Source: Denitromonas sp. (GTDB taxonomy: Bacteria > Pseudomonadota > Gammaproteobacteria > Burkholderiales > Rhodocyclaceae). From it: 64,000 nt of DNA. The position numbers and the translations under genes were made by a program. The DNA is taken from NCBI RefSeq assembly GCF_034676725.1, contig NZ_JAUCBR010000004.1, positions 1,379,501-1,443,500 on the forward strand, in the 5' to 3' direction. Positions 1 through 9,906 of the stretch are shown piece by piece. The notes beneath the pieces were generated by a model. That model was given only the letters and a program-made list of their open reading frames with translations. It ran no database searches and was not told the DNA's origin. Numbering within the stretch: the first letter of the stretch is position 1; the number at the start of each line of letters is the position of its first letter.

Positions 1-86
1 ATGCCGATACCGATACATGCACCGATGGCACCCAGACCGATAATCAGACCAGCGGCCAGCGCAACAAAGCCCAGAACGTGTTCCAT
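1..86 (-). CDS. atpE: ATP synthase subunit c, N-terminal part (runs off the left edge)
   Basis: Only the first 28 codons are in the window. The reading starts [14 protein letters not shown] and continues with small-residue Gly/Ala-rich sequence, which is the first transmembrane helix of the proton-carrying c-ring subunit of F0F1 ATP synthase. The ATG lies at 84-86, preceded by an AAGGAG-type site (GGAGTTGTC) on the minus strand. It follows atpB by 71 bases, the usual atpI-B-E order. The ion-binding Glu/Asp of helix 2 is outside the window. Confidence 0.9.
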
Positions 87-157
87 GACAACTCCTTCAG
101 AGAAAAAACGGTTTTCTGTTGAAACCCGGGGTTAAAAAGAAACTTGAAAACTTGTAA

Positions 158-985
158 TTAGTGGCTCTCGTGAGCCTGCCCGATATACACCAGCGCCAGC
201 ATCATGAAGATGAAGGCCTGCAGCGTGATGATCAGGATGTGGAAGATCGCCCAGATCGAGCCGGCGATGACGTGACCGACAAAGCCCATCACCGTCGCCG
301 TGCCGCCGAGCAGCGCGATCAGCATGAACACCAGTTCGCCGGCGTACATGTTGCCGAACAGTCGCATGCCGTGGGAGACGGTCTTGGCCAGGAACTCGAT
401 CATCTGCATGAGGAAGTTCACCGGATAGAGCAGGGGGTGGCTGCCGAACGGCGCCGTGAAGAGCTCATGCACCCAGCCGCTGACACCCTTGATCTTGACG
501 TTGTAGTACAGGCACACCAGCAGCACGCCGATGGCCATGCCGAGCGAGCCGTTGAGGTCAGCCGTGGCCACCACCCGCATGTAGGGAATGCCGAACATCT
601 CGCCGATGCGCGGCAGCAGATCGACCGGCAGCAGGTCCATCGCGTTCATCAGGAAGATCCAGACGAACACGGTCAGCGCCAGCGGGGCGACGAACTTGCG
701 GGATTCGGCCGAATGCACGATGCCCTTGGCCTGGTCGGCGACCATTTCGACCAGCAGCTCGACCGCGGCCTGGAAGCGGCCCGGTACGCCGGAGGTGGCC
801 TTGCTGGCAGCACGCCAGAGGAAATAGAGGGAAATCGCGCCGATCAGGACGGAATAGAACAGCGTATCGATATTGAGGATCGACCAGTCGATGACGTTCT
901 GCTGCGCATGACCCGAGGTATTGAGCTGGGTCAGGTGGTGGACGATGTACTCGGAAGCGGTGGGAGCGTGCCCTGCTGTAGCCAT
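158..985 (-). CDS. atpB: F0F1 ATP synthase subunit a
   Basis: 275-residue membrane protein that forms the proton half-channels next to the c-ring. The family signature with the essential arginine is visible (SHGMRLFGNMYAGE), and the C-terminal helix LQAFIFMMLALVYIGQAH is typical. I chose the ATG at 985 (MATAGHAPTASEYI); the open frame extends 78 codons further upstream, but that part overlaps atpI and has no family resemblance. It sits 2 bases after atpI and is followed by atpE, so it belongs to the atp operon that leaves the window on the left. Confidence 0.97.
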   Translation of the reverse strand: MATAGHAPTASEYIVHHLTQLNTSGHAQQNVIDWSILNIDTLFYSVLIGAISLYFLWRAASKATSGVPGRFQAAVELLVEMVADQAKGIVHSAESRKFVAPLALTVFVWIFLMNAMDLLPVDLLPRIGEMFGIPYMRVVATADLNGSLGMAIGVLLVCLYYNVKIKGVSGWVHELFTAPFGSHPLLYPVNFLMQMIEFLAKTVSHGMRLFGNMYAGELVFMLIALLGGTATVMGFVGHVIAGSIWAIFHILIITLQAFIFMMLALVYIGQAHESH

Positions 986-987
986 GG

Positions 988-1329
988 TTAATTCTTCACC
1001 CAAAATGCAAACAAATTCGCTTTGAGCGCCAGCACCATGCCGATCATCAGCGCCCCCCAGTGGAGGCCGTCGATCAGCGCAGCAGCCAGCGCCAGTAATC
1101 CCACAATCGCGGCGACCTTGATGAATTCGCCAACGAAAAACGCGGCAGGGTAGGACTCGGGGCGCCGCCCACTGGTGGCCGCGAGCTTCAAGGCAAACAG
1201 CGCATTCGGTACCACGCAAGCCAATCCGCCAACGGCGGCCGACATCGCTCCGATTGGCCCGAATAGCGCTGCGGCCAGCGCCGCGCCAAGCAGTGTCGCG
1301 ACCAGCTGAAAACCGACAGCCTTGAACAT
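988..1329 (-). CDS. atpI: ATP synthase protein I
   Basis: 113 residues, mostly hydrophobic, with four predicted helices; small membrane protein that heads many atp operons and helps c-ring assembly or Mg/Ca entry. The start is the ATG at 1329 (MFKAVGFQLVAT) because GGGAAAGG stands just before it; the 20 extra codons upstream open with TTG and look non-coding. It directly precedes atpB with a 2-base gap. The roughly 250 bases between it and parB must hold the atp promoter; I cannot point to clear -35/-10 boxes there. Confidence 0.88.
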   Translation of the reverse strand: MFKAVGFQLVATLLGAALAAALFGPIGAMSAAVGGLACVVPNALFALKLAATSGRRPESYPAAFFVGEFIKVAAIVGLLALAAALIDGLHWGALMIGMVLALKANLFAFWVKN

Positions 1330-1576
1330 CCTTTCCCTTACGCTCCGGCCCGCGATTATGCCAGCCGGCCGCTCAAAAAATCCCGGCAATACTAGGGGTT
1401 TACCGCAGCCAAGTCAAACCGATTTTGCAACGCAACAGGGCACGTTCGTTTCATTTTCATGCAGCCAATCAAGGTGTTCGGCCACCGAAAACGGTCGCCA
1501 CGCCTGGTGTCTGGCCGCATGAATACGCAATCATCATGACTGCCTCATTTCGGTGCGCCGACCCCGGCGATGCCCT

Positions 1577-2425
1577 TTAACGGAGCTTTCCGAGCAGCCC
1601 GTCGAGTTGGTCGAGGCTGCCGAAACCGATCGACAGCGCACCCGCACCCTTGCGATTGGCCTTGATCTTGACGGTGGCCCCGAGGGCGTCCGACAGCTCT
1701 TCCTCGAGGCGCTGCAGGTCGCGGTCCGGCGCCGGCTTGGCGCGCAGCGAGCGCGGCTTGAGTTCATGGTGGACCAGGCGCTCGACCTCGCGCACCGACA
1801 GGCCGCGACCGGCGGCCCGGTTGGCGAACTGGATCTGCCCGGCCGGGTCGAGGGGCAGCAGCGCACGTGCATGGCCCATGTCGATGTCGCCAGCCATCAG
1901 CAGTTCCTGCACCGGCGAGGCCAGTTGCAGCAGGCGCAGCAGGTTGGTGGCCGCGGGGCGCGAGCGGCCCACCGCGTCGGCGGCCTGCTGATGCGTCATC
2001 TCGAACTCGTCGATCAGGCGCTGGATGCCGGCGGCTTCTTCGAGCGGGTTGAGGTTTTCACGCTGGATGTTCTCGATCAGCGACATGGCCAGCGCGGCCT
2101 CGTCGGGGATCTCGCGGACCAGGCAGGGGGCGGCGTCGAGGCCGGCGATCTGCGAGGCGCGCCAGCGGCGTTCGCCGGCGATGATCTCGTAGCGGTCCGG
2201 CCCCACCGGACGGACCAGAATCGGCTGCATCACGCCCTGCGCCTTGATCGACGCGGCCAGCTCTTCGAGCGAGCCGGGGTCCATGCGCGTACGCGGCTGG
2301 TACTTGCCGGGCTGCAGCGCGGCAACGGGCAGGGTCTGCAGCTCGCCCTTTTCGCCCTCGTCGGCGTTCGCGGCGAGGAGCGCGTCCAGGCCGCGGCCAA
2401 GGCCTTTGAGTTTCGGTGGCGCCAT
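1577..2425 (-). CDS. parB: Chromosome partitioning protein ParB
   Basis: 282 residues. Binds parS sites near the origin and spreads as a CTP-dependent clamp, working with ParA. The N-terminal KGLGRGLDALL motif, the CTP-binding/arginine-patch segment (IIAGERRWRAS, residues about 83-93, and SLIENIQRENLNPLEEA) and the helix-turn-helix (THQQAADAVGRSRPAATNLLRLL) are all intact, followed by a C-terminal dimerisation region. It starts 13 bases downstream of parA and is cotranscribed with it. No full parS is visible in this window. Confidence 0.97.
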   Translation of the reverse strand: MAPPKLKGLGRGLDALLAANADEGEKGELQTLPVAALQPGKYQPRTRMDPGSLEELAASIKAQGVMQPILVRPVGPDRYEIIAGERRWRASQIAGLDAAPCLVREIPDEAALAMSLIENIQRENLNPLEEAAGIQRLIDEFEMTHQQAADAVGRSRPAATNLLRLLQLASPVQELLMAGDIDMGHARALLPLDPAGQIQFANRAAGRGLSVREVERLVHHELKPRSLRAKPAPDRDLQRLEEELSDALGATVKIKANRKGAGALSIGFGSLDQLDGLLGKLR

Positions 2426-2438
2426 AGTCGGTCGTTTC

Positions 2439-3209
2439 CTAGAGGGTCTGCACCCGTTTGATCATTTCCTTGGCGAAGTCCAGGTAGGCCTGGGCGCCCT
2501 TGGCGGCGCGGTCATACACCACACCGGGCATGCCGTGGCTGGGCGCCTCGGCCAGACGCACGTTGCGCGGCACCACGGCCTTGAACACCTTGTCGCCAAA
2601 ATGCGATTCGAGCTGCGCCGAGACCTGCTGCTGCAGGGTCATGCGCGGGTCGAACATGACACGCAGCAGCCCGATGATCTTCAGGTCGCGGTTGAGGTTG
2701 GCGTGCACCTTCTTGATGGTGTTGACCAGGTCCGACAAGCCCTCGAGCGCGTAGTACTCGCACTGCATCGGGATGATCACCCCGTCGGCGGCGCACAGGC
2801 CGTTGAGGGTGAGCAGCGAGAGCGAGGGCGGGCAATCGATGAGGACAAAATCGTAGTCGTCGGCCACACTCGCCAGCGCCGTCTTGAGCCGGTGCTCGCG
2901 CCCGTCGAGGCCCACCATCTCGACCTCCGCGCCGGCCAGATCGCGGTTGGCCGGCAGCACGTCGTACTTGCCCGACGGCGAACGCACGCGCACCGCAGCC
3001 AGGTCGGCCAGGCCGACCAGCAGGTGGTACACCGAGCGGGTCAGCGTGCGCTTGTCGATGCCGCTGCCGCCGGTGGCATTACCTTGGGGGTCGAGGTCGA
3101 TGAGCAGTACGCGCTGCTTGCGCGCCACCAGGGCGGCGGCCAGGTTCACGCAGGTGGTGGTCTTGCCCACCCCGCCTTTCTGGTTTGCCACACAGAAGAT
3201 TCGGGCCAT
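2439..3209 (-). CDS. parA: Chromosome partitioning ATPase ParA/Soj
   Basis: 256 residues, the length of chromosomal ParA/Soj without an N-terminal regulatory domain. Deviant Walker A KGGVGKTT with signature lysine lies at residues 11-18, Walker A' LLIDLDPQGNAT follows, and FVLIDCPPSLSLLTLN is the Walker B. It moves ParB-bound origins by an ATPase gradient on the nucleoid. Its ATG overlaps the rsmG stop by one base (TGATG), so the gidAB-parAB order is kept as one transcription unit. Confidence 0.97.
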   Translation of the reverse strand: MARIFCVANQKGGVGKTTTCVNLAAALVARKQRVLLIDLDPQGNATGGSGIDKRTLTRSVYHLLVGLADLAAVRVRSPSGKYDVLPANRDLAGAEVEMVGLDGREHRLKTALASVADDYDFVLIDCPPSLSLLTLNGLCAADGVIIPMQCEYYALEGLSDLVNTIKKVHANLNRDLKIIGLLRVMFDPRMTLQQQVSAQLESHFGDKVFKAVVPRNVRLAEAPSHGMPGVVYDRAAKGAQAYLDFAKEMIKRVQTL

Positions 3210-3840
3210 CAGGCGTTTCCGTCTCGTTCGATGATGATCAGGTGGCGATGGGCGTCGAGCGCCGGCACCGTCAGTTCGATCGACTCGACCACCCGGAAGC
3301 CGTCGGGCAGGCGCGCGATTTCCTCATGAGGGTACACGCCTTTCATGGCGTAGAAGCGACCGCCGGGGGCGAGCAGGTGCGCGGTCAGGCGGATGAAGTC
3401 GGCCAGCTCCGAGAAGGCGCGCGAGATGATGCCGTCAAAGCCGGGATCGCGGCGCACTTCTTCGACCCGTGCGCAGACGGGTTCGAAGTTGGCCAGCTTG
3501 AGTTCGATCTTCGCCTGCTGCTGGAAGGTGGCCTTTTTGTTGACCGTCTCGATCGAGGTCACTGCCAGGTCCGGCCGGGCAATCGCCAGCGGAATGCCGG
3601 GCAGGCCGCCGCCGGAGCCGACATCGGCCAGCCGGGTCACGGCGCCCAGGTGCGGCAGCACCGACAAGGCATCGAACAGATGCAGCGTCATCATCTGGCT
3701 GCTGTCGCGGATGGCGGTCAGGTTGTAGACCTTGTTCCACTTGGCCAGCAGCGCTGCATAGGCCACCAGTTTTTCATGCGCCGTTTCGGGCAGGTCGATG
3801 CCCATCGCGGCCAGCCCGCGTTCCAGTGTGGCCAGATCAC

Positions 3841-3844
<4 letters not shown>
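3209..3844 (-). CDS. rsmG: 16S rRNA (guanine-527-N7)-methyltransferase RsmG
   Basis: 211 residues. SAM-dependent enzyme that methylates G527 of 16S rRNA, formerly GidB. The SAM-binding motif LADVGSGGGLPGIPLAI is clear, as are the RNA-side segments KWNKVYNLTAIRD and the conserved SRAFSELADF block. The start ATG (3842-3844) overlaps the mnmG stop by four bases, giving translational coupling with mnmG. Confidence 0.97.
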
Positions 3845-5751
<1,907 letters not shown>

Positions 5752-5954
5752 GGCGCGTCCTGCGCGTGAATACGGCGAAAAGGCAAGGCGGGGATTCTAC
5801 CCGCTTGCGCGCGGCAAGACCAGCCACCCGAGGCGATGTTTCACGGAGTTATTGCGTTAAAACATGGTGTTACATGGCTGCACGGCCGCAGCTGCAGGCG
5901 CCGCCCACGCCGGCCTGCCAGCACCGCCGTCCATCGGGCGGCGAGGGTGCCAAC

Positions 5955-5968
5955 TTGGTCCACATCAA
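5955..5968 (+). promoter_or_regulatory. FNR/Dnr-like box upstream of norEF-like genes
   Basis: TTGGT-CCAC-ATCAA matches the FNR/Dnr/Anr consensus TTGAT-N4-ATCAA at 9 of 10 defined positions. It lies 84 bases before the norE-like ATG. A CATACT sequence at 6010-6015 could be the -10 box, which would put the site near -61 (class I position). The rest of the 5752-6052 gap shows nothing else I can name, apart from a half parS-like stretch. Confidence 0.6.
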
Positions 5969-6052
5969 GAAATCGATACGATCGCCTGGCCCCGGTGCAG
6001 CCGGCTGGCCATACTGGAATCACCCAAAAAACCCCAGAGCACGACACACGAG

Positions 6053-6652
6053 ATGTCGACCGCCGCCGCCACCTTCACGGCACCGCCCGCGCCTGCCCTT
6101 GGCCGCATCCCCGGCAACAAGGCGATCTGGGTCGGCATTTACTGCGAGCTGACCGAGTTCGCGCTGATGTTTCTCGTCTATTTCCTGGCCCGCGCCCACC
6201 ATCCGGAGGCCTTCCGCGACGGGCCGCAACAGCTGTCCACGCTGGCCGGTGTGGCCAACACCGTGATCATGCTCACCAGCAGCTATTTCGTCGCCCGCGG
6301 CGTGATGGCCATGCGCCGCAACGCGCGCGGCACCTGCCTCAAGTGGCTCACGGCGGCGCTGGTGGTCGGCATCGGCTACCCGGTGGTGAAGTTCTTCGAG
6401 GTGCAATGGAATGTCGCCCACGGCCTGTCGGGCAACGGCGAGGTCTTCCAGATGGCCTACTACTACCTGACCTTCAACCACCTGGTCCATGTGAGTTGGG
6501 GCCTGCTTGGCCTGTTGTGGGTGATGGCGCGCACCTGGATGGGCGCCTACGACGCCCGCGACCATGACGGACTGGAGGCCTTTGCCTGTTACTGGCACGC
6601 CACCGACCTGATCTGGCTGATGATCTTCCCGCTGTTCTACGTGCTGCCATGA
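6053..6652 (+). CDS. norE: NorE-like cytochrome c oxidase subunit III family protein
   Basis: 199 residues with five predicted membrane helices. Family features are GNKAIWVGIYCELTEFALMF near the N-terminus, FNHLVHVSWGLLGLLWV in the middle and the C-terminal CYWHATDLIWLMIFPLFYVL, which is the COX3-family ending with its His/Asp pair. NorE proteins accompany nitric oxide reductase NorCB in denitrifiers and help its activity; no norC, norB or norQD is in this window. The start ATG at 6053 is preferred because the upstream open frame overlaps the regulatory region. It overlaps the next gene by 4 bases. Confidence 0.8.
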   Translation: MSTAAATFTAPPAPALGRIPGNKAIWVGIYCELTEFALMFLVYFLARAHHPEAFRDGPQQLSTLAGVANTVIMLTSSYFVARGVMAMRRNARGTCLKWLTAALVVGIGYPVVKFFEVQWNVAHGLSGNGEVFQMAYYYLTFNHLVHVSWGLLGLLWVMARTWMGAYDARDHDGLEAFACYWHATDLIWLMIFPLFYVLP

Positions 6653-6948
6653 GAATGCCGATCATGCATGACGAACGCACCCTCACCCTCGCCTGGCTCG
6701 TGCTGCTCGGGCTGACGCTGCTCGGCGGCGTGGTCGGCAATGCCGGCAGCCCGGGCCTGTGGGTCACGGTGGCCGTGGCGGCCATGATGGCCTTCAAGGG
6801 GCGGGTGGTGATCGACCACTTCCTGGAGCTGGGCGGCGCCCATCCGTCGATCCGGCGGCTGGTGCGCTTCTACGCCGTGGCGCTGCCGGTGATGCTCATC
6901 CTCACCGACCTGTTCGGCCCGCAGATTGCCCGGCTGACCACGCTCTGA
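6649..6948 (+). CDS. norF: NorF-like / prokaryotic cytochrome c oxidase subunit IV family protein
   Basis: 99 residues, three hydrophobic segments (LAWLVLLGLTLLGGVV, VTVAVAAMMAFKG, FYAVALPVMLILTDL). The middle motif AFKGRVVIDHFLEL is characteristic of NorF/COX4_pro small subunits (K-x3-V-x2-HF-x-EL pattern). It starts inside the norE-like stop (ATGA overlap), as norEF pairs usually do. Likely role: accessory membrane subunit for nitric oxide reductase or a haem-copper oxidase encoded elsewhere. Confidence 0.75.
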   Translation: MRMPIMHDERTLTLAWLVLLGLTLLGGVVGNAGSPGLWVTVAVAAMMAFKGRVVIDHFLELGGAHPSIRRLVRFYAVALPVMLILTDLFGPQIARLTTL

Positions 6949-6975
6949 ACCCGGTTCATCATCGATGAGGTGCCC

Positions 6976-7269
6976 ATGACCACCTACGTGATTTTCGATG
7001 TCGAAATCCACGACGTGCCGCGCTACCAGGAGTTCATCCGCCAGGTGAAGCCCGCGCTCGAAGCCGCCGGCGGCCGCTACCTGGCGCGCGGCGGCGCCCA
7101 CCGGGTGTACGAGGGCGACTGGTCGCCGCGGCGCATCGTGCTGCTCGAATTCCCCTCGCGGCAGGCCTGGGAGGATTTCTACACCGGCCCGGTCTACCAG
7201 GGACTCAAGACGCTGCGCGACGCCTGCAGCACGGCGCGCCTGGTGAGCGTCGAGGGGCTCGATCCGTAG
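6976..7269 (+). CDS. DUF1330 family protein
   Basis: 97-residue soluble protein with the ferredoxin-like DUF1330 pattern: TYVIFDVEIHDVPRYQEF, then RYLARGG, then RIVLLEFPSRQAWEDFY. Function of the family is unknown. I take the ATG at 6976 because GATGAGG stands five bases before it; a GTG at 6970 lies within that ribosome-binding site. It is 27 bases after the norF-like gene and may ride on the same transcript. It converges on the DUF481 gene. Confidence 0.85.
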   Translation: MTTYVIFDVEIHDVPRYQEFIRQVKPALEAAGGRYLARGGAHRVYEGDWSPRRIVLLEFPSRQAWEDFYTGPVYQGLKTLRDACSTARLVSVEGLDP

Positions 7270-7285
7270 GCCGCGGCTCAGGCGC

Positions 7286-8230
7286 TCACAGCCGCCACAC
7301 CAGCGAGCTGGTGTAGTTGAAGTCGTTGCGGCCCACGCCGGGCTCGCGCGAGCTGTCGTATTCATTGGTCACCCCGATCTGCAGACCGGCGCCCAGGCTC
7401 TTGTCCAGGTCGATCACCCAGTCCACCGTGGTGATGTTGCGGAACATGCCCGACTCGCGAAGGCTCGGGTGATAGGCATTGGTGAAGGCCACCGTGTGCT
7501 GGCGCGAGACCCGCCAGTTCATGTCCACCCCCAGCAGCAGCTCGGGCGCAAAGCGGCCGTCTTCCTGGCCGCCCCAGGTCTGGATGGCGCCGATACCACC
7601 CCGTCCCAGCAAGCGCCAGCGCTCGGAGGACGCAAACTGGTAACCGATGCCGGTGTTCAGGTTGAGGCGGTTGCCCCAGTCCTTGAAGTCGTCACGCACG
7701 AACTGGCCGCCGGTAAAGTGGAAGCGCGGCGAGCCCGGCTCCAGGCCGTCGCGGTTGAGCGCCACCGACAGGGTCTGCGAGGTGGTCTCGCCTTCGGACT
7801 GGCGGCGATAGAAGCGCGTGCGGTGGTTCCAGCGCTCCTCGGTGTCTTCAAAATCGGCCATGAAGCCGACGTTGATGCGCTGGTTCTGCGATTTGCCCGA
7901 GGCGCCGCTCACCCCCACCTCCATGCGTCGGCGCCAGTCGGTGAGCCAGCCGGAGCCGAGCAGGCCGTTGTCGGGCACGCTGGCAATGGTCGGCTTGGGG
8001 CGCGCCGGGGCCACGGTGTCTCCGTCCTCGATGGTGCGCACCTTGTCGCGCGCCACCACCACATCGCCCAGCGTGGGGTGCTTGAGGCGCAGCTCGGTGG
8101 GCGTCTCCGCCACCACCTCGCCGCGCAGGCGGTCGCCGTTGTCGAGGGTGACCGTCACCGCCGCCAGCCCCTGGCCGGCCCATACCAGGCCCGCCATCGC
8201 GAGCCCCGAGCGCACCATCCGCCCCATCAT
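7286..8230 (-). CDS. DUF481 family outer-membrane beta-barrel protein
   Basis: 314 residues. A signal peptide (GLAMAGLVWAGQGLAA) is followed by VTVTLDNGDRLRGEVV...LRLKHPTLGDVVVARDKV, the small beta domain seen before many DUF481 barrels, then alternating beta strands ending in an aromatic-Arg-Leu terminus (SSLVWRL) typical of outer-membrane barrels. The family resembles E. coli YdiY, which is acid-inducible; the substrate is unknown. Two ATGs open the frame (8230 and 8227). Confidence 0.85.
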   Translation of the reverse strand: MMGRMVRSGLAMAGLVWAGQGLAAVTVTLDNGDRLRGEVVAETPTELRLKHPTLGDVVVARDKVRTIEDGDTVAPARPKPTIASVPDNGLLGSGWLTDWRRRMEVGVSGASGKSQNQRINVGFMADFEDTEERWNHRTRFYRRQSEGETTSQTLSVALNRDGLEPGSPRFHFTGGQFVRDDFKDWGNRLNLNTGIGYQFASSERWRLLGRGGIGAIQTWGGQEDGRFAPELLLGVDMNWRVSRQHTVAFTNAYHPSLRESGMFRNITTVDWVIDLDKSLGAGLQIGVTNEYDSSREPGVGRNDFNYTSSLVWRL

Positions 8231-8275
8231 CGTTCTTCCTGCAAATCCGTCCCGGACCGCCCCGGGACGGAGCGA

Positions 8276-9157
8276 TCAACGCGTGCCGCGACGCCCCACC
8301 AGCAGGGTTGCCGCCAGCGCCGCGACAATCAGTGCCGCGGCAAAATAGTCTTCCACAAAGGGCTGCTCACCGGTCAGCACCATCGCCGAGCCGAGGCCGA
8401 TCACCGGAATGAACATGATCGACAGGCCACTGGCCACCGGCGGCACGCTGCGCGCGATCGAGAACCACAGGATCTGCGCAATGCCGTAGTTGATGGCAAA
8501 ACCGTACACCAGCACCACCCACATGGTGGGCGAAAAATCCAGGCTCGGCACCGGCTCCAGCGACACGGCCAGCACCCACACCAAGGGCACGGTCAGGCCG
8601 ATCATCCACACCGTCAGCGCCTCGGTGGACAGCGGCACAGACACGCGCTTGAGCAACAAGGTTCCGAGCGCCCAGCAAAATGCCGCCGACAGCATCCACA
8701 GCACGCCCACCGGCCGGCCGGTGAGGGCGTCCAGTTCGTGCCACAGCAGCAGCACCACCGCCGCCGCCGAACAGGCCGTGGCCAGCCACAGGCGCGGCGT
8801 CATCTTCTCGCGGAAGAACAGCACGCCGATGATCACCACCCAGATCGGCATGGTGAAGCCGACGATGGCCGCCCGCCCTGAGGCCAGCGCCTGCACGCCG
8901 AAAATCGACAGCGCATGCCAGCCGAGGATGTTGGGCAGCGCCAGCAGCAGCACCTGTGGCAGGGCCGAGGCCGGCAGGCTCAGGCTGACGCGGCGCGAAC
9001 GATACCAGCAGATCAGCAGCAGCAGGCCGCCGCTCATCGTAATGGCGCGAAAATACAGCGGCGACAACTCGCGCAGCGACAACTTCATCACCGGCCAGTT
9101 GACGCCCCACATGAGGGTCAGCACGGCCAGCCCGATCAGGTTGCGGGCGGGGATCAT
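8276..9157 (-). CDS. EamA/DMT-family transporter
   Basis: 293 residues with ten hydrophobic helices in two EamA repeats (LIGLAVLTLMWGVNWPVMK at the start of the first, GVLWMLSAAFCWALGTLLLKR at the start of the second). The Asn-Trp motif in helix 1 and the glycine-rich pattern fit drug/metabolite exporters; the substrate cannot be told. It stands alone between DUF481 and tpx, all on the minus strand. Confidence 0.9.
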   Translation of the reverse strand: MIPARNLIGLAVLTLMWGVNWPVMKLSLRELSPLYFRAITMSGGLLLLICWYRSRRVSLSLPASALPQVLLLALPNILGWHALSIFGVQALASGRAAIVGFTMPIWVVIIGVLFFREKMTPRLWLATACSAAAVVLLLWHELDALTGRPVGVLWMLSAAFCWALGTLLLKRVSVPLSTEALTVWMIGLTVPLVWVLAVSLEPVPSLDFSPTMWVVLVYGFAINYGIAQILWFSIARSVPPVASGLSIMFIPVIGLGSAMVLTGEQPFVEDYFAAALIVAALAATLLVGRRGTR

Positions 9158-9226
9158 GGCTGCCGCCTGCGGCGGCCGCGGGGCACGGGTCGATCAGCGA
9201 GCACGGGGGACTCCAGCACAAAGCAA

Positions 9227-9248
9227 ACGGCGGACCGCAGTCCGCCGT
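9227..9248 (-). terminator. Rho-independent terminator after tpx
   Basis: A 9-base perfect stem (ACGGCGGAC / GTCCGCCGT) with a four-base loop lies 22 bases past the tpx stop. Read on the minus strand it is followed by TTTGCTTTG, a weak U-rich tail. Confidence 0.65.
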
Positions 9249-9269
9249 CGCGTGGTCAGGGCAGGGGGC

Positions 9270-9770
9270 TTACTTGAGCGCCGCCAGCGCGGCCGCGTAG
9301 TCCGGCTCGTTGCCGATCTCGCCAACCAGCTCGGCATGCGTCACGGTGTTGTTCTGGTCCAGCACCACCACCGCGCGTGCGGTCAGGCCGGCCAGCGGGC
9401 CGGAGGCCAGGGCCACGCCCCAGTCCTTGGCGAAGGCCGGGTGGCGGAAGGTGGACAGGGTCAGCACGTTCTTGAGGCCTTCGGTCTCGCAGAAGCGCTT
9501 GGCCGCAAAGGGCAGGTCGGCCGAGACCACCAGCACCACGGTATCGGCCAGGTTCGAGGCCTCGGCGTTGAACTTGCGGGTCGAGGTGGCGCAGGTCGGG
9601 GTGTCCAGGCTGGGGACGATGTTCAGCACCTTGCGCTTGCCGGCAAAGGCATCGAGGCCCACATCGGCCAGGTCGGCGCCGGTCAGCGTCAGGGCGGGGG
9701 CGGCATCGCCTTGTTGCGGCAGGCGGCCGGCCACTTCGACCGGGTTGCCGCGAAGAGTCACGGTTGTCAT
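9270..9770 (-). CDS. tpx: Thiol peroxidase Tpx
   Basis: 166 residues, the usual size of this atypical 2-Cys peroxiredoxin that reduces H2O2 and organic peroxides with thioredoxin. The peroxidatic cysteine sits in SLDTPTCATSTRKFN and the resolving cysteine in KRFCETEGLKNV. The start ATG at 9770 has AGGAG eight bases upstream; the open frame runs 28 codons further but without support. Likely monocistronic. Confidence 0.97.
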   Translation of the reverse strand: MTTVTLRGNPVEVAGRLPQQGDAAPALTLTGADLADVGLDAFAGKRKVLNIVPSLDTPTCATSTRKFNAEASNLADTVVLVVSADLPFAAKRFCETEGLKNVLTLSTFRHPAFAKDWGVALASGPLAGLTARAVVVLDQNNTVTHAELVGEIGNEPDYAAALAALK

Positions 9771-9906
9771 GGAAGGTTCTCCTGTTGAAATCGGGGGGGC
9801 GCCTCGCTGTGTCGCGAAGTCACACCGTGGCAGTGTGGCACAGCCGGCTTGCATTGCACACCTCGATCAATCGATCATGCCGGTGTCACCGCCCCAAGGC
9901 CCACCC

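Noticed and set aside
5837..5852. TGTTTCACG... as a possible parS site near mnmG
   Set aside because: Only one half matches the palindrome (9 of 16 positions); the second half is not conserved.
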